A DNA stretch of 64,000 nucleotides from Pectobacterium polonicum (GTDB taxonomy: Bacteria > Pseudomonadota > Gammaproteobacteria > Enterobacterales > Enterobacteriaceae). Made by a program: the position numbers and the translations under genes. Positions 25,099 through 34,529 of this stretch are shown in pieces. Within the stretch, counting starts at the first letter, position 1, and each line of letters begins with the position of its first letter. Under the pieces are notes generated by a model. That model made no database searches. It was not told the origin of the DNA and was given only the letters and a program-made list of their open reading frames with translations. The stretch is taken from assembly GCF_005497185.1 (NCBI RefSeq), contig NZ_RJTN01000004.1, positions 1 through 64,000 on the forward strand, in the 5' to 3' direction.

Positions 25099-25206
25099 AG
25101 CGCTACGGTTTCGCCGGGTGAATCGATGATGATTTTTGACTCGATCGTCACCAACCAGTGACGGTCGAGAAACACTTTTTATCGAGAATGATGCGTTGTT
25201 CGCGGA

Positions 25207-25929
25207 CTATTTCGCCGCATAGCGCTGTACAAAATCCAGCAGGATCTTGCGTGCCCAGATGGGTTCCTGCGGAATGTCCATCATCCGATCCACATCCCAA
25301 CCACCCTGTCGCAGCGCCGTTTCATTATGGCGCAGGCACGTCAACATGACGTCCGCGCTGAATTCCGGGTGGAATTGTACCGTCAAGACTTTATCGCTGT
25401 AGCGGATAATCTGGCAACCATCCATCTCTGAGCTCGCCAGCACCTGCGCGCCTTCTGGCGCTTCCAGCACGGATTGCTGGTGGGTCAGGTAAGCGCTGAA
25501 CTGCGGCGGATAGTCACGCAGTAAGGGATCTTGTGCCGCAACGTCGTTGGTTGTCACGACCTGAACACCGACTTCCTTGCCATTCGGGTTATCGCCTACT
25601 TTGCCGCCCAGCGCATCGGCCAGCAGTTGATGCCCATAACACACGCCCAGCAGCGGGACATCCGCGTAATACGCCTCGCGCAGCCAGCCAGCGGTGTATT
25701 CACTCCAGTCCAGCCGATCCGTAACCATCGACCACGAACCGGAGATAATCGCCGCCACCAGCGTATCAAACGGCGGCAGCGGTTCTCCAAGATCGGGACG
25801 AACTACCTGCACCGGCTGCGTTTTCCCCTCGACAGCATCGACAAACCACTTCCCTTGTTGCCCAACCTGAGACGCAATGCCTTCCGGCGGTTGACCCAAC
25901 TGAATCACCAGCAATACCTTTTCGCTCAT
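25207..25929 (-). CDS. yfeJ: Class I glutamine amidotransferase-like protein YfeJ
   Basis: A 240-residue GATase1 protein related to the glutaminase domain of GMP synthase. The nucleophile Cys lies in LLGVCYGHQLLADALGG, and the His-Glu pair in VQFHPEFS completes the triad. There is no synthetase domain, so it probably hydrolyses a gamma-glutamyl amide or acts with an unknown partner. It matches the E. coli YfeJ type. It is monocistronic by spacing (205 bp to ylaC upstream). Confidence 0.9.
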   Translation of the reverse strand: MSEKVLLVIQLGQPPEGIASQVGQQGKWFVDAVEGKTQPVQVVRPDLGEPLPPFDTLVAAIISGSWSMVTDRLDWSEYTAGWLREAYYADVPLLGVCYGHQLLADALGGKVGDNPNGKEVGVQVVTTNDVAAQDPLLRDYPPQFSAYLTHQQSVLEAPEGAQVLASSEMDGCQIIRYSDKVLTVQFHPEFSADVMLTCLRHNETALRQGGWDVDRMMDIPQEPIWARKILLDFVQRYAAK

Positions 25930-26062
25930 CGTCCTGTTCTACCTGTATTTGAAAATCACCCGTTTGATAAACCCGTCGTCTGAAAAACCACAGAATGCGG
26001 CGCTCGCTGCTTCTAACGAACGTAGCATTATGACTACATGAAAACCAGCCACCATGAAAATC

Positions 26063-26086
26063 TGCGCATAGGAAAAGCCATGCGCA
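26063..26086 (-). terminator. Probable ylaC terminator
   Basis: TGCGCAT-A-GG (26063-26072) and CCATGCGCA (26078-26086) form a stem with one bulged base, followed on the minus strand by GATTTTCAT, 49 bp beyond the ylaC stop. Confidence 0.5.
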
Positions 26087-26134
26087 TTATTTGGTCATCG
26101 CGAAATGGGGCGGTTTGAGGGCGGAAATAGTCGG

Positions 26135-26611
26135 TTAGAGAGAGGGCTGTTGACGATAAGCCAGCGAGAAGACGTCGTAGAAATCAACGTCACCTTTCGT
26201 GCGTCGAATTTTCTCTATCCCCACTTTCACAGCGGACGGCACCTGTTCGTTACGTAGCAACTTATCCAATGTATCTTGCGATACATGGCGGATCGTAAAC
26301 CACTCGCCGTTATAGCAAACGCGGAGATCCAGGGTATCGATGTCTTCAAAGCGATAGGTCGGATTAATATCCATCGAGAGTGCCAGCGACATCACCAACA
26401 GGAAGGCAGTAAAGCCAATCAGGTACGGCAAACCAAAATAAGGGGCGTAAAACAGGATCATCGCAACTGGCACGTAACTCACCAGCATCGCGGCAAACAA
26501 ATAGGGATGTGACTGCATGAATTTGCGGCTAAAACGTATTTTATTGTCGCGTTTTTCTTCCCGATTAATACGTTCGATCTCTTCGGTCAGAAGGCGTTTT
26601 ACTTCATCCAT
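26135..26611 (-). CDS. ylaC: Inner membrane protein YlaC
   Basis: A 158-residue protein with a charged N-terminus (KRLLTEEIERINREEKRDNK), two adjacent transmembrane helices (about residues 35-85) and a C-terminal domain with YRFEDIDTLDLRVCYNGEWF. It matches E. coli YlaC throughout. Function is unknown. Several ATGs are clustered (26623, 26617, 26611); 26611 aligns with the family start and has GGTGA upstream. Confidence 0.92.
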   Translation of the reverse strand: MDEVKRLLTEEIERINREEKRDNKIRFSRKFMQSHPYLFAAMLVSYVPVAMILFYAPYFGLPYLIGFTAFLLVMSLALSMDINPTYRFEDIDTLDLRVCYNGEWFTIRHVSQDTLDKLLRNEQVPSAVKVGIEKIRRTKGDVDFYDVFSLAYRQQPSL

Positions 26612-26771
26612 CGTCATCACCATCGTGCTTGAGGAATACAACACTGCTTGCATCGATTAGAACATAGCCACATGAGAGATAACAGATACAGTTTTCGACA
26701 GATTGACTATAACAGTTTGACTGATGCCGGGATGAATTTTCCCGACATCATTGACGACAAAATAGCGAGGA

Positions 26772-27401
26772 TTACGGAATGGCAGGCATCGTGAGATCGG
26801 GATCGATCAGGTTGTAAATGTGATTACCGAATACCGGTTGTTGCAACAGTTTATCAACCGCCAGCGCCACATCCCAGCGAGAGACTAGTCCCAGTGTGGC
26901 CGCACCTTGTGTCAGTTGCGCATTGTGCGTCGCAACCACATCCAACAGGCCACCGGGACGAACAATACAGTGATCCAACGTACTGCTTTGCAACCAACTT
27001 TCTGCCAGCGATTTCTCACGTACTGCGAAACCAAACGCGGCTCTGGCGCGGGGCGACAACTGCGGCCAGCTATCGCCACAGCCCAGCGAGGTCACCAGCA
27101 GCATACGCTTGATACCCGCCTGTTCTGCACCGTCGATCACCGTGCGATGACCCTGATAATTTACCGTGCCGCCGCCCATTGTCGACACCACAATGGCAGA
27201 AGGCCCCGCCACACGACAGGCTTCCGCTACCGTTTCCGGGTCGCAGGCATCGCCTTCCACTACCGTCATTCCCTGCTCACGCCAGTGTCTGGCCTGCTCA
27301 GGATTACGCAATACGAGTACGACCGCCTGCTCGCACTCAATAGCTCGCTGTAATAAGCAGGCACCGACCCCATTGCCTGCGCCAAAAAGTAACCATGTCA
27401 T
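26772..27401 (-). CDS. chuY: NAD(P)-binding oxidoreductase, probable anaerobilin reductase (ChuY-like)
   Basis: A 209-residue atypical short-chain dehydrogenase with an N-terminal Rossmann motif GAGNGVGACLL, a GDACDPE segment after the third strand and VTSLGCGDSWP. Its start overlaps the hutX stop by 4 bp (ATGA), and it is last in the hutW-hutX cluster. In E. coli O157 the same position of the chu operon (W-X-Y) encodes ChuY, which uses NAD(P)H to reduce the open-chain tetrapyrrole made by ChuW. The size, fold and position fit ChuY; the reaction is inferred from that context. Confidence 0.75.
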   Translation of the reverse strand: MTWLLFGAGNGVGACLLQRAIECEQAVVLVLRNPEQARHWREQGMTVVEGDACDPETVAEACRVAGPSAIVVSTMGGGTVNYQGHRTVIDGAEQAGIKRMLLVTSLGCGDSWPQLSPRARAAFGFAVREKSLAESWLQSSTLDHCIVRPGGLLDVVATHNAQLTQGAATLGLVSRWDVALAVDKLLQQPVFGNHIYNLIDPDLTMPAIP

Positions 27402-27898
27402 ACCTGCTCCGGTTGTAATTCACTCGCCAGCGCATGGAACGCCTCAACCTGAGCGCTCAGCAGCTGGCGGTGGCTGTCTCGTCCAAGGAAGATTTTAAAC
27501 ATCGCCGCACCAGTGGCATTAAAGAACACCACGGAGGCTGTGTCCATCCCCATGAACTTACGTTCAATAAACGCAATGTGCTGACAGCTCGTCGCACGGA
27601 TATGTCCGCTCAGGCCATTTTTGCCACGTAAATTAAAATAACCGTGACGATGCGTCCCGGTTGGCAGCTCGCTCTTAAACTCCAGAATCGCATCCGCCGT
27701 GTGGCTGATGAGCGTCACTTCACCCCAGGTCGCAATCGTGTCCCAGACCTGATCGAAACGATCGCCCGTCGCCAGCGTACGCTGAGCCGCAGGCAGCGCC
27801 TCAACGACGGCAAACAGCGAAGTATTATATTTTCCGGCAATCTCTTCCAATGTGCCATCAGGGTTGGTTGCCAGTAATTCATTCAGTGTCATGGTCAT
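27398..27898 (-). CDS. hutX: Haem utilisation carrier protein HutX/ChuX
   Basis: A 166-residue member of the HutX/ChuX/HugX family: cytoplasmic haem-binding proteins that dimerise into a HemS-like fold and hand haem to the anaerobic degradation enzyme. Recognisable segments are NPDGTLEEIAGKYNTS at the N-terminus, RHGYFNLRGKNGLSGHIRA and FIERKFMGMDTASVVFFN. It starts 14 bp after hutW and overlaps the chuY-like gene. GGAGA lies upstream of the ATG. Probably Fur-regulated with hutW. Confidence 0.93.
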   Translation of the reverse strand: MTMTLNELLATNPDGTLEEIAGKYNTSLFAVVEALPAAQRTLATGDRFDQVWDTIATWGEVTLISHTADAILEFKSELPTGTHRHGYFNLRGKNGLSGHIRATSCQHIAFIERKFMGMDTASVVFFNATGAAMFKIFLGRDSHRQLLSAQVEAFHALASELQPEQV

Positions 27899-27912
27899 GG
27901 TTGCGTCTCCGG

Positions 27913-29226
27913 TCAGTGCGCATGCTCTTCGGCATTAAGTTGAGGGATAATTTGTTGTAATGCCTGCATCAGGTTATTCGCCCAGAAGCGGCCATCGTTA
28001 GTCAGGCGCAGGCAGGTGGAATCGTCACAGGTTAGCCCCGCCTGATGCCACTGGCTCAGCAAGGGCTGAAGTTCACGGGCATGCTGGGTAAGCTGAGGCA
28101 GCTTGATACGACCGACTTCAATACCCGCCTGAAGCTGATGCTGCCACGGCCCGGTAGAACTGGCTGGCGTCATCATCATGATCGGTTTTTGCCCCTGATC
28201 GATCTGCTGATAATAGCGCTCCAGACTGCGCTCCATCATGTAGGCTTGGCCGTTTAAATTACCGCCTGCACCGCTTCCCATCGCCAGACAGTCCGCACCT
28301 TGCTTAATCAACAGATTGTACAAATTACGTTCACGGGTGGTCCGCGCCCAGTGGCTGTTGCTAAGCTGGTGCCAGCCCGCATCGGCTAGAAATGCCGCCC
28401 CCGTCCGGTAAAAATCACGTCGAGCGACCACATCAGGCAGTGCAACACGCTGGTTTTCAGCCGCTTTCGCCAGCGGCGTTGTCGGTAACAGATTAAGCGC
28501 ATACAGATCGACGCCGTCTAGCGCTAAATCGCTGACGATCGCCAGATCTTCGCGCCAGATTTCCGGCGTTTGTTCCGGCAGGCCAAACATCAGGTCGCAT
28601 ACGACTGCCGCCCTGTCGCGTTCACACAGTCGCTCCAGGAAGCGAATTGATTGTTGTTTATCTGAGGTGCGTGCCATGCGCTGACGAATACGAGTATCAA
28701 ACGTCTGAATCCCGATGGAGAAGCGGTTCGCCCCCGCATCCAGACAGGCATCGATCCGCTCATCATCAAAATCCATCGCCCGTCCTTCTACCGTGATTTC
28801 ACAGTCTGGAGCCAGCGGCAGAGAGGTACGGATTGCGCGAATGATCTGCGACAGTTCATCGGCCGCCAGCGCCGTTGGCGTACCGCCACCAAAGTAAACC
28901 GCATGAATGGGCGCAGACTGATGCAGCGGGCTGTCCGCTTCCATCGCCAATTCCTGCAACAGATAGCGCGTATAGGTCGCGGTGCTGTCATCACGCAATT
29001 TGTTCTGGTAAAAGCCGCAGAACGTGCAGTGCGTGGCACAGAAAGGAATGTGCAGATAGAGCAGGCGCTTACGAGCAGGCAATGTTTGCTGCTTCAGCGC
29101 CTGCCAACCGGCCGGAATCTGTTCTGGTGAAAGTGGCACATGGTTGCGCCAAGGCATTGCCATACGTCGGGCGCCAAAAGGCTGCTCACCGGGCTCGGCA
29201 TAATACGGCGTCAAATCGATGTTCAT
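27913..29226 (-). CDS. hutW: Anaerobic haem-degrading radical SAM methyltransferase HutW/ChuW
   Basis: A 437-residue HemN-like radical SAM enzyme with the [4Fe-4S] motif C-x3-C-x2-C in LHIPFCATHCTFCGFYQ, followed by YFGGGTPTAL and GIQTFD. The family opens the haem ring without oxygen, releasing iron (ChuW makes anaerobilin). ATG 29226 has a GGGGG element 8 bases upstream; a TTG at 29247 would be the only longer start. It is the first gene of a three-gene unit, divergent from the haem receptor, with a Fur-like box about 36 bp upstream. Confidence 0.93.
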   Translation of the reverse strand: MNIDLTPYYAEPGEQPFGARRMAMPWRNHVPLSPEQIPAGWQALKQQTLPARKRLLYLHIPFCATHCTFCGFYQNKLRDDSTATYTRYLLQELAMEADSPLHQSAPIHAVYFGGGTPTALAADELSQIIRAIRTSLPLAPDCEITVEGRAMDFDDERIDACLDAGANRFSIGIQTFDTRIRQRMARTSDKQQSIRFLERLCERDRAAVVCDLMFGLPEQTPEIWREDLAIVSDLALDGVDLYALNLLPTTPLAKAAENQRVALPDVVARRDFYRTGAAFLADAGWHQLSNSHWARTTRERNLYNLLIKQGADCLAMGSGAGGNLNGQAYMMERSLERYYQQIDQGQKPIMMMTPASSTGPWQHQLQAGIEVGRIKLPQLTQHARELQPLLSQWHQAGLTCDDSTCLRLTNDGRFWANNLMQALQQIIPQLNAEEHAH

Positions 29227-29261
29227 TAACGGCCCCCAAATAATCAATAAAATAAATTAAA

Positions 29262-29276
29262 TGATAATTATTTTTA
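29262..29276. promoter_or_regulatory. Fur box upstream of hutW
   Basis: TGATAAT-T-ATTTTTA fits the 7-1-7 Fur consensus TGATAAT-N-ATTATCA at 11 of 14 positions with a perfect left half, 36 bp upstream of hutW. Confidence 0.65.
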
Positions 29277-29592
29277 TTTGGCAACCTGCCCGACAGGCAG
29301 AAAGGAGGCTGGTTATTCTTTCCGCATCATTTTTTCTTTAAATTAACCGATTTGCTTATTTTGTTTAAAATTTACCGAGTCAATAAACACAGTTATTTAT
29401 CATTATTTTCATAGCATTAATCCGCTGCATCGCTTTTAAATGTTAAATAAATGAAAACAAAAACCACTACATTAAAGTTCGTTAACTTTAACAACCAATA
29501 AAATATTGCAAGTCATTATTTAATAACAAATGAGACTGGAGTCACATTTTCAAGAATTCATTTAAATTTAATTATTCCCCCTTGCGCCCAAA

Positions 29593-29619
29593 TGATAACG
29601 TTAATGAGAATCATTAACT
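29593..29619. promoter_or_regulatory. Fur box upstream of the haem receptor
   Basis: TGATAAC followed by TGAGAAT-C-ATTAACT gives overlapping hexamer repeats (GATAAC, GTTAAT, GAGAAT) of the Fur type, ending 16 bp before the receptor ATG, where Fur would block initiation or early elongation. Confidence 0.75.
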
Positions 29620-29635
29620 TTTCAGAGAAGAAGCC

Positions 29636-31819
29636 ATGAATAAAAAGGCCACACGCTGGGCTCTATTTATGCTGCCTGCTATTTATAGCGGCGCAATTAG
29701 TGCAGCCACAAACGATTTATCTATAAATAATGCATCCACAAGCCATACGACGACAAACAGCGATGAAATAACCGTTATTAGCGCAGGGAGAACGGAACAG
29801 AATTTATGGGAAAGTCCCGTCACGATGCAGGTTGTCGATAATGAAAAACTGAATAAATATACCGGTGATTCTATTGCCGAAGCACTGCGTGATATTCCCG
29901 GCGTCGATATTACCGACACCGCATTAGCCGGTCGTAAACAAATACGTATTCGCGGTGAAGAGGCCTCACGCGTATTAGTGTTAATTGACGGACAAGAAGT
30001 CACTTATCAACGCGCCGGACCTAATTACAGCCTCGGATTATTAATTGATCCTTCTTATATCGAACGCATCGAAGTGGTAAAAGGCCCGCATTCGGTATTA
30101 TATGGCTCACAGGCTATCGGCGGCGTGATCAACTTTATTACCCGCAAGGGCGGAGACAAGCCGCTGAGCGGCAAAATCAAAGCCGTTTACGACAGTGCCA
30201 CCGCAGGCTGGCAGGAATCAGGTTTAGCCTACGGCTCTATCGGTAATTTTGATTATCGCCTTAGCGGCAGTTATAGCGATCAGGGCAACCGTAGCACACC
30301 GGATGGCCGCCTGCCGGATACGCATTTCCGCAACAGCGGCCAATCCGCCTGGCTCGGCTATCGCCTGGGCGATCATAAATTCGGCCTGTCGCTGGACAGT
30401 TTCAAACTCAGCACGCAGACCTACACCGATTCGACTGAATACGACAGCTTCAGCGTGCGTATTCCTGAATTGGAAAGAAAGAAGATTGGCCTGTTTTATG
30501 ACTGGCAACTCGGCGGCGATGTGCTGAAAAACCTGCATCTGGATGCCTACCAGCAAAATATCACACGCGAATTCCGTAACGACCTGTCACAGAGCGGTAA
30601 CCCGTTGCGTTATAACGGCATGGCGCTTTATCAGGGCAAAATGACGATGAGCACAGGAACCGATGACAGACAGACCAGTCGGGGATTGACCTTACAGGCA
30701 GATATCACGCCATTCACCGATCATACGCTGATTGCCGGGGGACAGTGGCTCTCCGATGTCGTGAAGCAAAATGCGTTCTCTGATGTTCATGCAGATGGTT
30801 TTCTCTCCCCTGTCTCACCTTTCCCTACCTCGGTTAACCCCAGCTCGGTATCCAACAACCACTGGCGCCAGAATAGCTGGGCACTGTTCGCACAGGATGC
30901 ATGGAAAATAACGCCGGACTGGACGTGGACGCTAGGCGCACGCCAGTATTGGGTTGAGTCGCTCTCATACGGCGGACAAAAGACAGGCACAATAAGAATG
31001 AACAGCATGGTGATGCCGAACAACAGCACGTTCGCCACCAAAAAGGAAAATGACAGTACATTAGTGACCGCCAGCAGTCTGCACTATTCCGGTTTCGACA
31101 ATATCCAACTGCGCGCCTCTTTTGCGCAAGGCTATGTCTACCCGACCCTGACGCATAAGTTTTACGACACGGCAGCGGGTGGAAATACCACTTATGGCAA
31201 CGCCAGTCTACAAGCGGAAACGTCGGATAATTATGAGGTCGGCATGCGCTATAAAGATGAGAGCTGGCTGCTGGACAGCGCGATCTATCACTCACGCGCC
31301 AAAGATTACATCACCACGCTTAACTGCGCGGGTAACGCCATCTGTTCCGGCAGTACAGCTCAGGGTAGTCGCTACTATGCCAACGCCAACCGTGCAACCA
31401 CGTATGGGATGGAAATGTATGCGGAATACCTCGGCTGGACACTGTCTCCTTACGTTAACGGAAACATCATCCGTCGTGAGCTAGAACTGCCGACCCGCAG
31501 CACCTATCGTACCGGGGAACCCACTTTTACTGGCAAAATCGGCCTCAAAAACATCACGTTATTCGAGCGCATGGAACTGGAATCCGATCTCTACTTCCGG
31601 GCAGCCTCACGCGCTAAGGATGAAACGGCAGATACCGCCGTCCAGCACAGCGGTTGGGCAACGGCCAATCTGGAATTCACCAGTACCTTCGGCAGCGAGA
31701 ATCAGTATCAAGTCACACTGGCATTGAACAACCTGCTGGATAAACGCTACACCACCGCACATGAAAGCATTCCGGCATCCGGCTTCAGCACCGCGATTGG
31801 CGCGGCGTTCTCTTTCTGA
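29636..31819 (+). CDS. TonB-dependent outer membrane receptor, probably haem/haemoprotein
   Basis: A 727-residue outer-membrane receptor. A signal peptide (about 1-23) is followed by a TonB-box-like DEITVISAG (about 43-51), the plug domain (LRDIPGVDITD, IRIRGEEASRVLVLIDG, IERIEVVKGPHSVLYGSQAIGGVINFITRKGG) and a 22-strand barrel ending in the outer-membrane signature FSF. Context (Fur box, hmuT, hutWX) argues for haem. The classical haem-receptor FRAP and NPNL boxes are not intact: the matching positions read FAQGYVYPT and GNASLQAETS, with a His (LTHKFYD) between them. Substrate is therefore inferred from neighbours. Confidence 0.85.
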   Translation: MNKKATRWALFMLPAIYSGAISAATNDLSINNASTSHTTTNSDEITVISAGRTEQNLWESPVTMQVVDNEKLNKYTGDSIAEALRDIPGVDITDTALAGRKQIRIRGEEASRVLVLIDGQEVTYQRAGPNYSLGLLIDPSYIERIEVVKGPHSVLYGSQAIGGVINFITRKGGDKPLSGKIKAVYDSATAGWQESGLAYGSIGNFDYRLSGSYSDQGNRSTPDGRLPDTHFRNSGQSAWLGYRLGDHKFGLSLDSFKLSTQTYTDSTEYDSFSVRIPELERKKIGLFYDWQLGGDVLKNLHLDAYQQNITREFRNDLSQSGNPLRYNGMALYQGKMTMSTGTDDRQTSRGLTLQADITPFTDHTLIAGGQWLSDVVKQNAFSDVHADGFLSPVSPFPTSVNPSSVSNNHWRQNSWALFAQDAWKITPDWTWTLGARQYWVESLSYGGQKTGTIRMNSMVMPNNSTFATKKENDSTLVTASSLHYSGFDNIQLRASFAQGYVYPTLTHKFYDTAAGGNTTYGNASLQAETSDNYEVGMRYKDESWLLDSAIYHSRAKDYITTLNCAGNAICSGSTAQGSRYYANANRATTYGMEMYAEYLGWTLSPYVNGNIIRRELELPTRSTYRTGEPTFTGKIGLKNITLFERMELESDLYFRAASRAKDETADTAVQHSGWATANLEFTSTFGSENQYQVTLALNNLLDKRYTTAHESIPASGFSTAIGAAFSF

Positions 31820-31824
31820 GAACC

Positions 31825-32649
31825 ATGATGAAGGCGCTTATCGCGTTAATGCTCTTTGGGCTGTCTTCTTTCACTTGCGTGGCCGAACCGCGCGTGGTGA
31901 TTGCCGGTGGCTCGCTGGTGGAAATCGTTTATGCGCTTGGCGCAGGCGATACGGTGGTGGGCGTGGATCAGACTACCACTTACCCGCCACAAACAGCAGC
32001 GCTACCCAAAGTCAGCCACTGGCAGCAGTTGACGAGTGAAGGGATTTTATCGCTGCACCCAACGTTATTAATGACCTGGCAGGATGCCAACCCACCGCAG
32101 GTGCTTAACCAGCTTGAGCAGGCTGGCGTAACGGTAGCCCGTTTTACCCGCACGCCCAGTACGCCAGCGCAGCTGTTGAGTAATATTCGCCAGGCTGGCG
32201 CACTGCTCCATCGCTCTGAGGCTGCCGAGCAGTTGGCCACGCGCCTCTCTCAGCAGTTGAGTGCGGTATCAGAGCGGCTGGCAACACGGAAGGATCGCGT
32301 CAGCGTCGTGTTTTTGCTGAGTGTCGGCAGCAGTGCGGCGCAGGTTGCGGGAAAAAATACCGTGGTGGATAGTCTGATCGCGTTGGCAGGCGGGAAGAAT
32401 GTTGCCACGCATAGCCAATATCGTATTTACGGCGGCGAAGCGCTAATTGCGGCCAATCCTGAGGTGATTGTCGTGACCACGCAAAGTGTGGAAAACGGCG
32501 TGGAGGTGCTGGCGGCAGTACCCGGTTTGACGCAAACCGCAGCCTGGAAAAACCAACGTATTATCGCGCTCGATCAGGCGATTTTATTGGGAATGGGGCC
32601 ACGCGTCGCCGAGGCGGTGGAAGCCCTGAATCGCGGCTTTTATCCTTAA
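31825..32649 (+). CDS. hmuT: Periplasmic haemin-binding protein of ABC transporter (HmuT)
   Basis: A 274-residue periplasmic binding protein (BtuF/HmuT fold). The signal peptide covers about residues 1-20 (ends CVAEP). The mature start RVVIAGGSLVEIVYALGAGDTVVGVDQTTTYP is split by the first lobe, and LSVGSSAAQVAGKNTVVDSLIALAGG and ALDQAILLGMGPR match Yersinia HmuT. It carries haem from the receptor to an inner-membrane importer. It starts 5 bp after the receptor stop without a good Shine-Dalgarno, suggesting coupling. The expected permease (hmuU) and ATPase (hmuV) do not follow. Confidence 0.92.
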   Translation: MMKALIALMLFGLSSFTCVAEPRVVIAGGSLVEIVYALGAGDTVVGVDQTTTYPPQTAALPKVSHWQQLTSEGILSLHPTLLMTWQDANPPQVLNQLEQAGVTVARFTRTPSTPAQLLSNIRQAGALLHRSEAAEQLATRLSQQLSAVSERLATRKDRVSVVFLLSVGSSAAQVAGKNTVVDSLIALAGGKNVATHSQYRIYGGEALIAANPEVIVVTTQSVENGVEVLAAVPGLTQTAAWKNQRIIALDQAILLGMGPRVAEAVEALNRGFYP

Positions 32650-32667
32650 CAAAACGAATACATCCCC

Positions 32668-32786
32668 TAGATAATTCGAGTTGCAGGAAGGCGGCGACAC
32701 AGTGAATCCTCAGGAGCTTACATCAGTAAGTGACTGAGGTGAGCGAGGAAAGCCAACGCACATGCAGCTTGAAGTATGACGGGGAT
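32668..32786. repeat. Enterobacterial intergenic palindromic repeat (about 120 bp)
   Basis: A sequence of the type dispersed through Pectobacterium and Yersinia intergenic regions: ATAATTCGAGTTGCAGGAAG at one end, CAGCTTGAAGTATGACGGG at the other, and AGCCAACGCACATGCAG near the right end. The ends are imperfect inverted repeats (TTCGAGTTGCAG against CTGCA..TTGAA). Related pieces occur at 50661-50725 and 61735-61761. It lies between hmuT and ybiT. Confidence 0.7.
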
Positions 32787-32788
32787 TA

Positions 32789-32810
32789 ACGGCCTCAATA
32801 ATGAGGCCGT
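32789..32810 (-). terminator. Hairpin between hmuT and ybiT
   Basis: ACGGCCTCA (32789-32797), loop ATAA, TGAGGCCGT (32802-32810): perfect 9-bp stem 10 bp past the ybiT stop and downstream of hmuT. It lacks a strong T-run on either strand. Confidence 0.5.
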
Positions 32811-32819
32811 ATCACACAC

Positions 32820-34412
32820 TTACTGAATACCCTGACTGCGCAGGTAATCTTCATAATTTCCGGTGAAATCGTTCACTTTATTTGGCGTCATTTCCAGAAT
32901 ACGGGTTGCCAACGAGCTAACAAACTCACGGTCATGAGAGACGAACAGCAGCGTACCTTCATACATTTCCAGCGCCATATTCAGCGATTCAATGGATTCC
33001 ATATCAAGGTGGTTGGTCGGTTCATCCATCACCAGAATATTCGGACGCTGCATCATCAGCTTACCGAACAGCATACGGCCTTTTTCACCACCGGATAATA
33101 CCTTCACTTTCTTCTTGATATCATCCTGGCTGAACAGCAAACGACCCAGCACGCTGCGTACTGCCTGCTCGTCGTCTTTTTCCTGTTTCCACTGGCTCAT
33201 CCAGTCAAAAACGGTCAGCGTTTCATCGAATTCGTATTCGTGATCCTGTGCGTAGTAGCCGATTTTGGAGTTTTCAGACCACTTCACGGTGCCGCTATCC
33301 GGCTCGAAATCACCAACCAGCGTTTTCAACAGCGTCGATTTACCAATACCGTTGGTCCCCAAAATAGCGACTTTCTCACCGACTTCGATCATCAGCCCCA
33401 GTTTGCTAAACAACGGGCCGTTATCAAACCCTTTGCTCAACGCTTCCACTTCCAGCGCATTACGGAACAGTTTCTTATCCTGGTCAAAACGGATAAACGG
33501 GTTTTGACGGCTGGAGGCTTTCACTTCATCCAGCTGGATTTTATCGATCTGGCGCGCACGCGATGTCGCCTGTTTGGATTTAGAGGCGTTGGCGCTAAAG
33601 CGGCTGACAAACGATTGCAGTTCGGAAATCTGCGCCTTCTTCTTGGCGTTATCAGCCAATAAACGTTCGCGAGCCTGCGTCGCTGCCGTCATGTATTCAT
33701 CATAGTTACCCGGATAAATACGCAGTTCACCGTAGTCCAGATCCGCCATGTGCGTACACACCATGTTCAGGAAGTGACGGTCATGCGAGATGATGATCAT
33801 GGTGCTGTTACGTTCGTTCAGCACCTGCTCCAGCCAGCGAATCGTATCGATATCCAGGTTGTTGGTCGGTTCGTCGAGCAGCAGGATATCGGGATCGGCA
33901 AACAGCGCCTGAGCCAACAGAACACGCAGTTTCCAACCGGGAGCAATTTCACTCATTAAGCCATAGTGCTGCTCTACCGGTATCCCCACGCCGAGCAACA
34001 GTTCGCCCGCGCGTGATTCTGCGCTGTAACCATCCATCTCACCGTATTCCACTTCCAGATCGGCCACTTTATAGCCGTCGGCTTCACTCATTTCAGCCAA
34101 TGAGTAGATGCGATCGCGCTCTTCTTTTACCGCCCACAGCTCGCCGTGCCCCATGATGACGGTATCCAGCACGCTGTATTTTTCAAATGCGAACTGATCC
34201 TGACGCAGTTTACCCAGACGTTCATTAGGATCGAGGAAGACGTTACCGCCGCTCGGCACCAGATCGCCGCCGAGAATCTTCATAAAGGTGGATTTGCCGC
34301 AGCCATTTGCGCCAATCAAACCGTAACGGTTGCCGCCGCCAAATTTAACGGAAATGTTTTCAAACAACGGCTTGCTGCCGAACTGCATGGTGATATTGTT
34401 GGTACTTAACAC
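32820..34412 (-). CDS. ybiT: ABC-F family ATPase YbiT
   Basis: A 530-residue soluble protein with two ABC ATPase domains. Walker [10 protein letters not shown] and GTNGIGKST, Walker B/ D-loops [11 protein letters not shown] and [10 protein letters not shown], and the second signature LSGGEKGRM are intact. The linker between them ([20 protein letters not shown].., broken helix) is the P-site tRNA-interaction motif region. ABC-F proteins act on ribosomes; YbiT has translation-factor activity. The GTG at 34412 is chosen since it gives exactly the E. coli length and N-terminus; an ATG at 34451 would add 13 residues. No transmembrane domain is present. Confidence 0.95.
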   Translation of the reverse strand: MLSTNNITMQFGSKPLFENISVKFGGGNRYGLIGANGCGKSTFMKILGGDLVPSGGNVFLDPNERLGKLRQDQFAFEKYSVLDTVIMGHGELWAVKEERDRIYSLAEMSEADGYKVADLEVEYGEMDGYSAESRAGELLLGVGIPVEQHYGLMSEIAPGWKLRVLLAQALFADPDILLLDEPTNNLDIDTIRWLEQVLNERNSTMIIISHDRHFLNMVCTHMADLDYGELRIYPGNYDEYMTAATQARERLLADNAKKKAQISELQSFVSRFSANASKSKQATSRARQIDKIQLDEVKASSRQNPFIRFDQDKKLFRNALEVEALSKGFDNGPLFSKLGLMIEVGEKVAILGTNGIGKSTLLKTLVGDFEPDSGTVKWSENSKIGYYAQDHEYEFDETLTVFDWMSQWKQEKDDEQAVRSVLGRLLFSQDDIKKKVKVLSGGEKGRMLFGKLMMQRPNILVMDEPTNHLDMESIESLNMALEMYEGTLLFVSHDREFVSSLATRILEMTPNKVNDFTGNYEDYLRSQGIQ

Positions 34413-34529
34413 AGCACTTATACTCGAGTCGGAATGTGATTTGGCGCGCATTATGCCACAAGCGCGCGCCAGGATCGCGGTTAGTTTTGAGTAATATTTA
34501 ATCGATAGCGCATACAGGAGAGAAATGCG

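Larger units (their letters stand above)
29227..29635. other. Divergent control region of the haem locus
   Basis: 409 bp, AT-rich, with no gene. It carries both divergent promoters and the two Fur-like boxes listed separately, one next to each gene. The middle 250 bp shows nothing further that I can name. Confidence 0.6.

Noticed and set aside
32668-32786. Insertion sequence or MITE with transposase
   Set aside because: Too short for a transposase, no coding frame, no clear target duplication; matches the dispersed intergenic repeat class instead.
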